DNA of 64,000 nt from the NCBI GenBank assembly GCA_029718625.1, contig CM056379.1, positions 69,124,670-69,188,669 on the forward strand. Reading direction: 5' to 3'. The notes beneath the pieces were generated by a model, which made no database searches, had not been told where the DNA came from, and worked only from the letters and a program-made list of their open reading frames with translations. The stretch comes from Synaphobranchus kaupii. Taxonomy: Eukaryota; Chordata; Actinopteri; Anguilliformes; Synaphobranchidae. Shown here one piece after another: positions 1-10,673 of the stretch. The position numbers were made by a program, and so were the translations under genes. Position 1 is the first letter of the stretch. Every line of letters starts with the position of its first letter.

Positions 1-674
1 TGGACGGGAGCATAAAAGAAGCACGCAAGGATCCACTGTCAATACATTGACGGTAACAGACATGTGCACACATGACCTGAAGTTGTAGCTACAGCCCAAC
101 TTGCAATTACTTTAGTAATTGCACCTTTTCTAGTTATTATTATTATAGGTATTTTGAGAACGCATCTCCTCCTACATGCTTCCACATAGAACAACCATTC
201 CAACTGTACATTGTAGCGTACTACTCACAGTATGTTGCTATGACTTTTTGGATGCATAACATTCATACTTTTTGAGATATAATAGTTTTAAAACGTAAAA
301 ATGTCCATATACTTAACATGGGAATACCTTTTTTCGCTTTGTAAATCTAACCACCACCAGAGGGCGCCAAATACAAGGGAATGGACGGGAGCATAAAAGA
401 AGCACGCAAGAATCCACTCTCAATACATTGACGTTAACAGACATGTGCACACATGACCTGAAGTTGTAGCTACAGCCCAACTTGCAATTACTTTAGTAAT
501 TGCACCTTTTCTAGTTATTATTATTATTATTATTATTATTATAGGTATTTTGAGAACGCATCTCCTCCTACATGCTTCCACATAGAACAACCATTCCAAC
601 TGTACATTGTAGCGTACTACTCACAGTATGTTGCTATGACTTTATGGATGCATAACATTTATACTTTTTGAGAT
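1..674 (+). repeat. Tandem array of Helitron-ended units, left part
   Basis: Two units of about 381 bp. Each ends in a 9-bp-stem hairpin (TGCAATTAC, loop TTTA, GTAATTGCA), six bases, then CTAG followed by T. CTAG lies at 130-133 and 511-514. A hairpin about ten bases before a CTRR end, inserted between A and T, is the known Helitron 3' signature. Downstream of each CTAG comes a TTA-rich run and then the next unit. I did not find the 5' TC end or a Rep/helicase gene, so these are non-autonomous ends. Short antisense ORFs here are chance. Confidence 0.6.
102..133 (+). other. Helitron-type 3' terminal hairpin and CTAG
   Basis: Best-placed example of the terminus: stem 102-110 and 115-123, loop TTTA, CTAG at 130-133, next base T. 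The same structure recurs with CTAG at 511-514, 3,522-3,525, 4,218-4,221 and 4,623-4,626. Confidence 0.6.
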
Positions 675-3330
675 ATAATAGTTTTAAAGTGTAAAAATGG
701 CAGTAATTTCATTTTCTGGCCACTAGGTCTATTCCCTGATTGGCCAATGTGACATATCACGTGACCGTTTCCAGATTCAGCCTATTTTCGCTGTGTAATG
801 GCGGCCATGGAATGTCTTGCCGACCGAGAAATGCTACGCGATATGTGGATACTACACGACCTTACCGAGCGTGAAATGCTACACTATATGTGGATAATAC
901 ACGAGTGGTAGGTAGATGCACATTTAAAACAAAATAAGACTGCGTCATACTGTAGAAAATAGTATTTGGCTAACCGTAGCGAACTTGTAAGGTAACCTTA
1001 ACACGTAGCCTACAGGCTGCCTACAGGCGACCTCATGTCCGAATTGCAGTTTGAACTGAAAACATGCGCTGTAGCCTACTGTTAACTTTACTGAAAGTCG
1101 GTTTATTATCAAGTTGAGTGTATTAGCCTATTAACCATGTAATACTTAAAGCGCATCTCTGGGAAGGCAGTCCGTTTATTCCAAACGCTCTCGCGAGTTC
1201 CAGTGACGCACTGAATGTTGTTATTGAAATCACAGCCTAGTCTAAAAATATAAAAAACACCCGCCAAATGCCTGTTTTTCATCTGTCTTGCCTGCATTGT
1301 AACGTTAGGCTAATAGTATTAAGCAACGCCCAGGTTAAAACAGACATCTAGATGTTTTTTCACATGATATTTTGTTTACTGTAGCCTCATTCCAGAATCG
1401 CGATGTCTCCACATAGAGGTACGTAACCTCAATATAGGCAACTGTATTGCAGTTGGAACATATGTACTGTAAGGTGGTTTATTATCAAGTCGAGTAGTCT
1501 ATATGGTGTATTAGCCTATTCATCATGTAATACTTAAAGCGCATCTCTCGGAAGGCAGGCGTTTTGATAAACGAGCGCGAGCTGGAGTGACGCACTAAAT
1601 GTTGGTATTAATATCACAGCCTAGTCGGTTAAAAAAAAAAAGACTCGGCTACATGACCGTGTTTTATCACTCGTGCCTGCATTGTAACGTTAGCATTATA
1701 GTATGAAGCAACACCCAGGTTAAAACCGACATCTGGATGTTTTTTCACGTGATATTTTGTTTAGCTACTGTAGGTTTGTTCCAGAATCGCGATGTGCCCG
1801 ATGTCTGCACAGAGCTACGTAACCTCAATATAGGCTACTGTAGCTATAGCCTATACTTTTATAATGTGAAAGCATTCATGCCAGCATCGGACGTATGTTA
1901 ATTCAGAAACATTTCCCTAGATGCGTGGTTTATGTCCGGTTTATGTTAACGTTACTGTATGAGAAATGCTACGCGATATGTGGGTAATACACGAGTGGTA
2001 GGTACATGCACATTTAAAAAATAAATAAGACTGCGTCATACTGTAGAAAATAATATTTGGCTAACCGTAGCGAACTTGTAAGGTAACCTTTGGTTATTCT
2101 ATAGTTCAGAATTTATAGCTGACTGTGTACTTTCCAAACGCTCTCGCGAGTTCCAGTGACGCACTGAATGTTGTTATTGAAATCACAGCGTAGTCTAAAA
2201 ATATAAAAAACACCCGCCAAATGCCTGTTTTTTATCTGTCTTGCCTGCATTGTAACGTTAGGCTAATAGTATTAAGCAACACCCAGGTTAAAACAGACAT
2301 CTAGATGTTTTTTCACATGATATTTTGTTTACTGTAGCCTCATTCCAGAATCGCGATGTCTCCACATAGAGGTACGTAACCTCAATATAGGCAACTGTAT
2401 GAGAAATGCTACGCTATATGTGGATAATTCACGAGTGGTAGGTAGATGCACATTTACCAAATAAATAAGACTGCGTCATACTGTAGAAAATAATATTTGC
2501 CTAACCGTAGCGAACTTGTAAGGTCACCTTAAAACGTAGCCTATACAGGCTACATGCTCTCGCATTTGGAGTGTTCACATCGCTCTGAAAAAATGCGCTG
2601 TTCTGTTTGTTAACATTCCTATATTTACTGTAAGGCAGTTTATTATCAAGTCTAGTGTATTAGCCTATTCATCATGTAATACTTAAAGCGCATCTCTGGG
2701 AAGACAGGCGTTTTGATAAACCAGCGCGAGCTGGAGTGATGCACTAAATGTTGGTATTAATATCACAGCCTAGTCGGTAACAAAAAAAAACACTGCTACA
2801 TGACCGTGTTTTATCACTCTTGCCTGCATTGTAACGTTAGCCTTATAGTATGAAGCAACACCCAGGTTAAAACCGACATCTAGATGTTTTTTCACGTGAT
2901 ATTTTGTTTACTGTAGGTTTGTTCCAGAATCGCGATGTGCCCGATGTCTGCACAGAGCTACGTAACCTCAATATAGGCTACTGTAGCTATAGCCTATACT
3001 GTTATAATCTGAAAGAATTAATGGCAGCATCTGATGTAGGCTATTTCACAACCATTTCTCTAGATGCGTGAAACGAATGGCTGTGTCGTATTAACGGACA
3101 TATCCCATTGTTCATAATATCGCAGTGTAACATCTGAAATCAAATGTAGCCAAAATGCGTCATTTGGAAACGTATGCTTGTATAAATCCATGAATGCACA
3201 TTTATATACTGAAATGGTAGCTGCCATACTTATTTAGGCCTATGTTTAATCGTGTTCTTTTAAACAACGTGTGCGAGGAAAAAGTCTAATTAACGCTGCT
3301 TCTTCACCGTCTCTAAAATGAGATCTCCAC
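675..3330. repeat. Satellite-like block of diverged repeated segments
   Basis: Shared landmarks recur in order. GAGAAATGCTACGC is at about 827, 1,961 and 2,401. CCTGCATTGTAACGTTA is at about 1,285, 1,675, 2,245 and 2,821. CCAGAATCGCGATGT is at about 1,391, 1,780, 2,345 and 2,922. Two alternating versions are visible, so the block is a diverged higher-order tandem repeat. It sits inside the Helitron-ended array. No coding potential was recognised. At about 735-790 there is an ATTGGCCAA (CCAAT-type) site and a CACGTG motif just before an ATGGCGGCC start-like site. Confidence 0.55.
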
Positions 3331-3730
3331 CATGGAACACGAGAGACTGCAAAATCTAACTGGACCACCAGAGGGCACCAAATACAAGGGAATGGACGGG
3401 AGCATAAAAGAAGCACGCAAGGATCCACTGTCAATACATTGACGGTAACAGACATGTGCACACATGACCTGAAGTTGTAGCTACAGCCCAACTTGCAATT
3501 ACTTTAGTAATTGCACCTTCTCTAGTTATTATTATTATTATTATTATTAGTTGGGCTGCTGTAGGCAGCCCAAGTATTGTTCCTACTCATACTTCATATT
3601 ATTATTATTAGTTGGGCTGCTGTAGGCAGCCCAAGTACTGTTCTTACTCATACTTCATATTATTATTATTATTATTATTATTAGTTGGGCTGCTGTAGGC
3701 AGCCCAAGTACTGTTCTTACTCATACTTCA

Positions 3731-3776
<46 letters not shown>

Positions 3777-4640
3777 GGTATTTTGAGAACGCATCTCCTC
3801 CTACATGCTTCCACATAGAACAACCATTCCAACTGTACATTGTAGCGTACTACTCACAGTATGTTGCTCTGATTTTATGGATGCATAACATTTATACTTT
3901 TTGAGATATAATAGTTTTAAAACGTAAAAATGTCCATATACTTAACATGGGAATAGTAATTTCATGTCCTGGCCACTAGGTCTATTCCCTGATTGGCCAA
4001 TGTGACATGTCACGTGACCGTTTCCAGATTCTACCTTTTTTCGCTTTGTAAATCTAACCACCACCAGAGGGCGCCAAATACAAGGGAATGGACGGGAGCA
4101 TAAAAGAAGCACGCAAGAATCCACTCTCAATACTTTGACGTTAACAGACATGTGCACACATGACCTGAAGTTGTAGCTACAGCCCAACTTGCAATTACTT
4201 TAGTAATTGCACCTTTTCTAGTTATTATTATTATAGGTATTTTGAGAACGCATCTCCTCCTACATGCTTCCACATAGAACAACCATTCCAACTGTACATT
4301 GTAGCGTACTACTCACAGTATGTTGCTATGACTTTATGGATGCATAACATTTATACTTTTTGAGATATAATAGTTTTAAAACGTAAAAATGTCCATATAC
4401 TTAACATGGGAATAGTAATTTCATGTCCTGGCCACTAGGTCGAGAGACTGCAAAATCTAACTGGACCACCAGAGGGCACCAAATACAAGGGAATGGACGG
4501 GAGCATAAAAGAAGCACGCAAGAATCCACTCCCAATACATTGACGTTAACAGACATGTGCACACATGACCTGAAGTTGTAGCTACAGCCCAACTTGCAAT
4601 TACTTTAGTAATTGCACCTTTTCTAGTTATTATTATTGTT
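3330..4640 (+). repeat. Tandem array of Helitron-ended units, right part
   Basis: Three further units with CTAG ends at 3,522-3,525, 4,218-4,221 and 4,623-4,626. The 4,221 to 4,626 spacing is 405 bp. The 3,525 to 4,221 spacing is 696 bp because the unit contains the expanded hairpin/TTA run at 3,526-3,775. The last unit has a deletion joining 'CCACTAGGT' to 'CGAGAGACTG' near 4,440. Confidence 0.55.
3551..3707. repeat. Three palindromic units in a TTA microsatellite
   Basis: A perfect 9-bp-arm hairpin (TTGGGCTGC, loop TGTAG, GCAGCCCAA) occurs at 3,551-3,573, 3,612-3,634 and 3,685-3,707. Each is followed by a short shared stretch and a (TTA)n run. The 61 and 73 bp spacing differs only by the length of the TTA run. 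Confidence 0.75.
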
Positions 4641-4800
4641 GTTTTTTTGTTAATATTATTCTTCTTTCCATTACCATTGATTATTGTTCTTGTTGTGAAT
4701 ATTGTTATTATCATCCAAAAAATGAGGAAAGAGAAAGAAAAAAAATGTAACAAAACTTTAACTCATTTTGCCAGTGCTATGTTGATGATGATAATGATAA
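4641..4800. other. AT-rich spacer, no gene seen
   Basis: Low-complexity TTA/TTG-rich sequence between the Helitron-ended array and the Harbinger remnant. I see no coding, RNA or terminal-repeat signal. Confidence 0.5.
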
Positions 4801-7074
4801 ATAAGGTTTAATGTCCAGAGTGGCGCCGATCGCATGCACAGCCGTGGTGATGGGGAGGGGGGTGATGGCGGCCGCCTGGCCTGACTCAGTAAGGCAGGGT
4901 GTCCCGCTCTGGCCGCTGTTGGTTATGGGGTGGTGGCGCAGCCCGCCGCATGGGGTGTCCCTGACGTGCATGGTGCCCACGACCAGGTAGAGGACTTCTA
5001 GGTTGATGGTGAACTCAGTGGCGGGCCACCACTTGGAGCCGGGGAGGATGCTGCGGGACTGTGGTCCTCCTGGAAGACTGCAGGAATGACAGAGTTCGCC
5101 AACATAAAGGAGTCATGGCTTGATCCAGGATAATTTGCGAATACATGTGTAATCTTACACGTAGCATCGCAAATCACCTGGTGTCATGGTTTTTGACGAG
5201 TCCTTCCCTTGCGGTCGTTTTCCTCGGTAGCCACGCGAGGGCGCTGCCCTTTTAGTGGATGTTTACTCCGCCCCATCTTTATTGCGGAGCTTGTCTCAGC
5301 ATCCACACCTGTGCGTGGTTACCTCGGACCTATTTAAGCCCATGTTTCTTTCGTTCTAGGCTTCTTTATTATTTTGTACTGTTTTGTGTTTTGTGTTTGA
5401 TATTAGTTTTGCCTTTGTTTGCTTAGCCGGTATGGTTAGGTCTAGGCTCTGTAGGAGACCTCTTTGCTCCAATGTATTTTATTGGAGTAATGCGTGACTT
5501 GCCTTTGTGTATGTAGCTATTAGGACTCTTCATCCATGGCTCTTTTCTGTCGCCACTTCCTGGTTTTTCCTTTTCTTTCTTTGCCTAGACCTGTTGCCTT
5601 TTCTGTCTCTCGATCCTCTCTGTATGCTTTCTTCCTTGAAAGCGAGAGGAGTCTTTGTTTGTTTGTAGGTATATTTATATAGTCAGTTCTTACTAAGAGA
5701 CAGGGCATTTATCATACTGTGAGGCAGGTCTTTTTCTATACTGAGAGGCAGGGCGTGTATTTTTTACTAGCCGGAAAATGTCCAGAACAGCTGTTCTGTT
5801 CATCCTTCGGTACCTGTCTCCTCACAGGGAGTCTGGGCGATTTTGTTCAGACAGTAGTTCTGCTCGCCTAATGGTACGTCTCTCCTTACAGGGAGACTGG
5901 GCGATTTCGTTAACGTTTGCATGTGACTGCGAGTCTATGAAAGTAGCCATGGAACGTTAGATCTCTGTTCCTTTTGCCTCCTCGTTACCTTCCCCCTTAT
6001 TGAGATGTAGGGCCATTATTTTTTGCATGTCTTGCGTTTGGCACACTGCCGGTAGAGGACACAGAGACTGCTTCCCTTCTATTCCTACAGCAAGCAGTGC
6101 GCTCCGTTTAGAGCTAGGGAGTTATTTTTCGCTTGTCGCGTTCTCCCTTTGATTAGCTCTAATTTATGATCCTTTGTTTGTTACCTCCGAGGCAGCTCCT
6201 TCTCTCATTTCACGTTAGCATCTCGTTGTTCACTGTTTTGTATACTGTTGGGTATTCAGTGTTTGTCAGCTCGTTGTGTTTACCGAGCTCAAGATTCTTT
6301 GCTCTCATGTTACATTCGCCCGGTTATACGGGTCGTTTTCAGTTACGCCCCTTTTTTCCTAGTTCCCGTGTTATTTTCCAGTCGAGAGTGGGAACTAGGT
6401 TATTTGCGTTAATCATTTATATTTCCTTATATACGGGGTTTCTCCATCTCAGTGGCTCCATAGAGCTTAATGAATCCCCTTGCTGCGATTGGTCCCTCGA
6501 ACCTCACATGTCACGCCCCTTTACACCTGGATGTTGATGGAGTTGGCTCCCTTTCGGTTCACATAAACCTGAGCGTTCTCTACTGGTCCACGCAATTGCA
6601 CGTGCGTGCAGTCGATGGCACCGAGAACCCCAGGGAATTGGAACTTCGCCATGAACTCCCGTTTCACCCTTTCTTGGCTGGCAGGTGTCATGGGGAATTA
6701 ATGTATTCATTGGCATGTTGGACTAGGCTTGCGGTAACTGCATGTATGGCCGAATTTACGGCAGATTGGGATATGCCTCCAAGTGAACTTAAGGGATGTT
6801 GGAAAGACCCACTGGCAAAAAAGTGCAGCGCTGCGGTTACTCTCACGGCAACGGGGAGTGAATAAGGACAGCAGGCATTAATCTCCAGCTCATCTGCCAG
6901 GAGATGGCAGGCCCTTGTTACAGCCTGGCGGGATAAGCGTAATTTACGGAGGCATTCTCCTTCACTGTGGGACAGGTATGTGGTCCTTAGCCGATGCACC
7001 CCCTGCCTCCGTCGTCTCTCAATTCTCTGTCCCATCAGGTGTTCCATATGGCTGTGCAAATCAATATTATACAA
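4801..7074 (-). pseudogene. Harbinger transposase pseudogene, split by a solo LTR
   Basis: This is a minus-strand PIF/Harbinger (HARBI1-like) transposase relic. The 5' coding part starts at the ATG at 7,047 and has the usual N-terminal region (RRRR cluster, 'LRLSRQAVTR', 'VTAALHFFASGSFQ'). It shifts frame near 6,690. It then carries the catalytic-region motif 'GVLGAIDCTHV' (first Asp of the DDE triad) and 'YVNRKGANSIN' at about 6,540-6,650. The reading stops at an LTR (5,182-6,525) and resumes on the other side (about 5,050-5,181) with the family motif 'PGSSHDSFM'. Below about 5,040 the match decays in changing frames. A second Harbinger relative lies at 32,478-34,028. The gene is dead: frameshifts, an insertion and no clear termini. 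Confidence 0.8.
5182..6525 (+). mobile_element. Solo LTR, family 1, copy 1
   Basis: A 1,344 bp unit beginning TGTCATGG and ending TTACA, flanked by the 5-bp direct repeat CCTGG (5,177-5,181 and 6,526-6,530). TG..CA ends plus a 5-bp duplication indicate an LTR. A TATA-like TATTTAAG is near 5,331. It has no internal region or second LTR, so it is a solo LTR. Related copies are at 24,594-26,306 (minus) and 26,784-28,710 (plus). It interrupts the Harbinger transposase relic, in antisense orientation to it. Short ORFs inside are not meaningful. Confidence 0.85.
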
Positions 7075-7349
7075 GCTAAATGAATGTAATGTAATGAATT
7101 AACCGATATTTAACAACTGAAAGCTTCAACATGTTTTCTTCAACTTACGTGGTCTTTGAATGATGTGGCACAAACGTCGTTTGAAAAGTTTAAGCTTTTG
7201 AGGTAGCGCCAAACGGTAAACTTTTGCTGGTTCGTGACAGATGGCACGAATCTGTTTAAATACTGATGTGTATTGCCATGATTGGTGAAACAATTTGACA
7301 ATTGTATGCGTCATTACTGCGATTACAACTCCAAAACCAATATTATGAC
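7075..7349. other. Unassigned spacer
   Basis: Sequence upstream of the Harbinger relic's start and before the first recognisable L2 codon. It could be the 5' flank of the Harbinger element. No coding or terminal repeat is recognisable. Confidence 0.4.
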
Positions 7350-7355
7350 ATCTTG

Positions 7356-8249
7356 TATTTATTTTGTTTGCTTATATCTCAGTCCTGGAAATTCTCCATG
7401 CCCTCTTTACACAGCCTAAATATCTCCTCCTTTGAGTATCATGCAATCACTGTAACTCACCCGTCTAAACTCAACATTGTTGTTCTCTACCGCCCTCCAG
7501 GTCCACTCAGCGCTTTCCTGGATGAACTGGACACTCTCCTGAGCTCCTTCCCTGAGGATGGCACCCCTATAATTCTACTGGGTGACTTCAACCTCCAGCC
7601 AGACAGCTCCCAGTCATCCAGTGTCGCCTCACTCCTCCAGTCCCTCGCCCTCACCCAGTCCCCATCGCCCGCCACCCACAAGGCTGGTAACCAACTAGAC
7701 CTTGTATTCACCAGGAGCTGCGCCACGTCTGAACTCACGGTGACTCCGCTCCATGTATTGGACCATTTCTTTATTTCATTCTCTCTCTCCTACCCACTCT
7801 CCCACATCTCCCCTAACAACCTACCTCCTGTAACTTTCAGGAGAAATCTCCGCACTCTCTCACACTCCTCTCTCTCTACCTCTGCTCTCTCTGTACTTCC
7901 TCCTCCTGCATCTTTTGTTAATTTACCTATCGAAGTTGCCACCTCCACCTTTAACTCCTGCCTCTCTCAGTCTCTCGATTCACTATGTCCTCTCATCTCC
8001 AAACCGGCCCGATCATCACCCCCATGCTCGTGGCTGACTGATTCTCTCCGATCCAGCAGAACCACACTGCGAGCTGCCGAGAGAAAGTGGAGGAAATCCA
8101 GATCCCCAGATGATCTGGCCTCGTATCACACTCTGCTGGCAGCCTTCACATCAGCAACTACGTCTGCTAAGGCAACATTTACCGGTCAAAAATTAATGCA
8201 TGCATGTCTAACCCCCGTAAACTCTTTTTCACCTTCTCTTCCCTGCTGA
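7356..8249 (+). pseudogene. L2 LINE endonuclease domain (partial)
   Basis: The reading frame carries the L2 endonuclease pattern 'LNIVVLYRPPGP', then 'IILLGDFNLQPD' (catalytic GDFN), 'NQLDLVFTRSC' and 'LDHFFISFSL', followed by the linker before the reverse transcriptase. The N-terminal catalytic part (the first Asn/Glu motifs) is missing. The frame runs out at 8,249 while the homology continues in the frame that opens at about 8,204, which implies a small indel near 8,210-8,240. Confidence 0.85.
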
Positions 8250-9433
8250 TCCCTCCTCCTCCCCCCTCACCCTCTTCCCTCTCTGCCGATGACTTCCTGA
8301 TCCACTTTGAGGAGAAGGTAGCCGTGATCCGAAACTCCTTCACACATCCGGTGACGCCTCATATGCCCCATAATGAACCCACCGCTACATTTTTGTCCTT
8401 TAAGACTCTGGAGGACACAGATGTACTCCAACTTGTAACGCGCCAGCGTGCAACCACCTGCCCACTGGACCCCATCCCGTCAGCAGTCCTCCAGTCTATA
8501 TCCGGTGAGGTCCTTCCATATCTTTCTTCCATTTTCAACACCTCCTTAACCTGTGGCTATGTTCCTGCTGTTTTCAAAACTGCCCGTGTTACCCCACTCC
8601 TTAAAAAACCTAGCTTAGACCCCTCTGATGTTAGAAACTATCATCCTGTGTCTCTCCTGCCCTTCCTGTCCAAAGCTCTTGAACGAGCTGCCCTTAACCA
8701 ACTGTCAGTTTTTCACCACCAGAACAACCTGCTCAACCCTCATCAGTCCGGCTTCAGAACTGGGCATTCCACTGAAACTGCGCTCCTGGCTGTGACTGAG
8801 GCACTCGTCACTGCCAGAGCCTCCTCCCTCTCCTCTGTCCTGATTCTCCTTGACCTGTCTGCAGTGTTTGACACGGTCAACCACAAACTCCTGATCTCCA
8901 TACTAGCTGAGATGGGCATCTCTGGAACTGCCCTCTCTTGGTTTACATCCTACCTGATAGATCCTACCAAGTCTCCTGGAAGGGCTCTGTCTCTGCACCT
9001 CATCCACTTCTTACAGGAGTCCCGCAGGGATCTGTACTGGGGTCCTCTGTTGTTCTCCATTTATACTAAGTCTCTTGGTTTGGTCATTAATTCACATGGC
9101 TTCTCTTACCATAGCTATGCTGATGACACTCAACTCTTCCTCTCTTTGCCTCCCTCTGCCCCACAGGTAAAGGAAAGGATATCTGCTTGCCTGGCTGACA
9201 TCTCTGAGTGGATGTCTAGCCATCACCTGAAGTTCAACCTCGACAAGACCAAGCTGCTCTTCATGCCATACAAGACCTCCCCGCTCCTAGACCTGTCCAT
9301 CACCGTTGACGGAACCATGGTGACCGCCTCCCACTCTGCAAGGAACCTGGGGGTGGTCCTGGACGATCAGCTGGACTTCAAAGAACACATCAGGGCAATG
9401 GCTCCTGAGAAGAGAGAATTCGGCCGTACCTGA
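8204..9433 (+). pseudogene. L2 LINE reverse transcriptase
   Basis: About 400 codons with reverse-transcriptase blocks in order: 'DVRNYHPVSLLPFLSK', 'HQSGFRTGHSTETALL', 'LILLDLSAVFDTV' (first catalytic Asp block, normally DLSAAFDTV), 'SYADDTQLFLSLP' (the YADD active site) and 'LKFNLDKTKLLFMP'. Near 8,960-9,040 the usual '..PQGSVLGP..F' motif is garbled, another sign of decay. The frame ends at 9,433 just after 'LDFKEHIRAMAP', and a short stretch of the usual thumb region looks deleted. Confidence 0.9.
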
Positions 9434-9938
9434 CCAGCTTCTTGTCCAAACTATGGTCACCTCACGCCTGGACTACTGCAACTCCCTTCTCGCAAGCCTA
9501 CCAGCCTGCGCCATTCTGCCCCTACAACTGGTCCAGAATGCGGCTGCTCGGCTTGTGTTCAACCTCCCGAAGTTTTCGCACGTCACCCCCCTGCTGAGGT
9601 CACTCCACTGGCTGCCGGTCGTGGCCAGGATCAGGTTCAAAGTTCTGACCCTGGCCTACACTGCAGCCAAAAGGTCAGGCCCCTCCTACCTACAGGACTT
9701 AATCCAGCACTACGCTCCTGCTCGACCACTTCGCTCTGCTGCTGCAGGGCGACTTGCACTTCCCTCCCTCCGTGTTAAAGGCTCCCGCTCGTCCCGACTG
9801 CGGAGCTTTTCCACCCTAGCTCCCCAGTGGTGGAATGAACTCCCTACTCTGCTGCGCTCAGCTGAAACACTCTGTTTTTCGGCGTGGTCTGAAAACGCAC
9901 TTTTTCAGACTCCACCTCGACTAAAGCTATATCTATAG
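9420..9938 (+). pseudogene. L2 LINE C-terminal region
   Basis: Continues the L2 protein in a third frame with the clade-typical sequence 'SRLDYCNSLLASLP', 'VQNAAARLVF', 'LRSLHWLPV.ARI.FK', 'GPSYLQDLI' and 'WWNELP.LLRSAE'. It ends at a stop at 9,936-9,938, followed by about 200 bp of 3' UTR. The frame change near 9,430 separates it from the reverse transcriptase. Confidence 0.9.
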
Positions 9939-10129
9939 AGCCATTCTATAGTATTCGCTTCCTGTTTTCTATTTAACTTGTGTTTTTTGGTTATTCTATA
10001 GTTCAGAATGTATAGCTGACTGTGTGTACTTCTCATGTTTATTACTAGGGATAGCTCCTACGCTGTGAGAAAGCTGTGCTTTGTCGGACTTGCTTTGTAG
10101 TCGCGTCAATGACCTTCAATATGCACTTA

Positions 10130-10190
10130 TTGTACGTCGCTTTGGATGAAAGCGTCTGCCAAATGATTGTAATGTAATGTAATGTTATTT
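10130..10190 (+). other. L2 3' tail: stem-loop and TGTAA repeats
   Basis: GTACGTCGCTTTGGATGAAA at 10,133-10,152 folds with the AAAGCG that follows around a GGATGA loop. After 'TCTGCCAAATG' come TGTAA pentamers. This matches the conserved 3' recognition end of teleost L2/UnaL2 LINEs. The same tail is at 42,477-42,521 (plus) and about 62,166-62,225 (minus). Confidence 0.85.
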
Positions 10191-10199
10191 TATTATTGG

Positions 10200-10503
10200 G
10201 TATATTATTATTATTATTATTATTGTTGTTGTTCTAACATAGCCTACATAATAATGTAATAATATTTCACATTCATGTTATTTTTTTTAATGCATGTTTT
10301 GTGCGCGCCCCTGTGTGTGTAACAGGAGGAGGGTGTACACGCGTTGTATGTAGACGCACTTATATGCGCCATTAAAATAACGTGAACAACTGCGACATGA
10401 CTTTAGACCATGTTTGTGGTTCTTCTAGCACAAGTGCTTTCTGCTGGCTCAAGATAGCAATAAAAAAAAGTTGCGCTGGGTGTAAGATGGTATTCTTACA
10501 CCC
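10200..10503. repeat. Foldback-MITE arm copy
   Basis: Shares a long diverged stretch with 12,020-12,250 (same strand) and 12,450-12,745 (opposite strand): 'GTAGACGCACTTATATGCGCC', 'CTTTCTGCTGGCTCAAGATA'. It ends in the short inverted pair GGGTGTAAGA/TCTTACACCC at 10,480-10,504, immediately before the L1 coding fragment. Confidence 0.65.
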
Positions 10504-10673
10504 AGGCCTCGATGGTATTCCAATCAAAGTATATTTAACTTTTTTTTGACTTGGTTAAAAATCCACTCCTAGAATGTTTTAATTGTGCATATGAAAATAA
10601 TAGACTGTCAGATACAGAAGGTCTTATTTTGTTATTATTAAAACAGGATCCAGGAGGGCAATACAAAGACCCT
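10504..10673 (+). pseudogene. L1 reverse transcriptase, first segment
   Basis: Frames here give 'LDGIPIKVYLTFF' and 'LSDTEG.ILLLLKQDPGG', ending 'QYKDP'. This is the L1 block normally read as 'PG.DG' through 'L.LL.K.....YKDP'. It stops exactly at the CCT duplication of the foldback element. The next residues of the block ('FLKNWRPLT') are found at about 19,250. Confidence 0.8.

Larger units (their letters stand above)
7350..10190 (+). mobile_element. L2-clade LINE, 5'-truncated
   Basis: A non-LTR retrotransposon relic with, in order, the C-terminal two-thirds of an apurinic endonuclease domain, a reverse transcriptase, and the L2-type C-terminal region. The 3' UTR ends in the conserved stem-loop (CGCTTTGGATGAAAGCG, 10,138-10,154) and TGTAA repeats. 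That tail is the L2/UnaL2 signature recognised by the element's own reverse transcriptase. The endonuclease N-terminus and ORF1 are absent, so the copy is 5'-truncated. Three reading-frame changes make it non-functional. Shorter copies with the same tail or C-terminus lie at 42,280-42,521, 46,590-46,980 and 62,162-62,685. Confidence 0.9.

Noticed and set aside
3246..4592. Repeated minus-strand ORFs beginning MGCSYNFRSCVHMS
   Set aside because: They are copies of one chance frame created by the tandem Helitron-ended repeat. They change frame outside the repeat and resemble no protein family I know.
6166..6865. Plus-strand ORFs of 123 and 131 codons
   Set aside because: They are antisense to, or inside, the LTR and Harbinger relic. 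The minus-strand transposase motifs explain the sequence.
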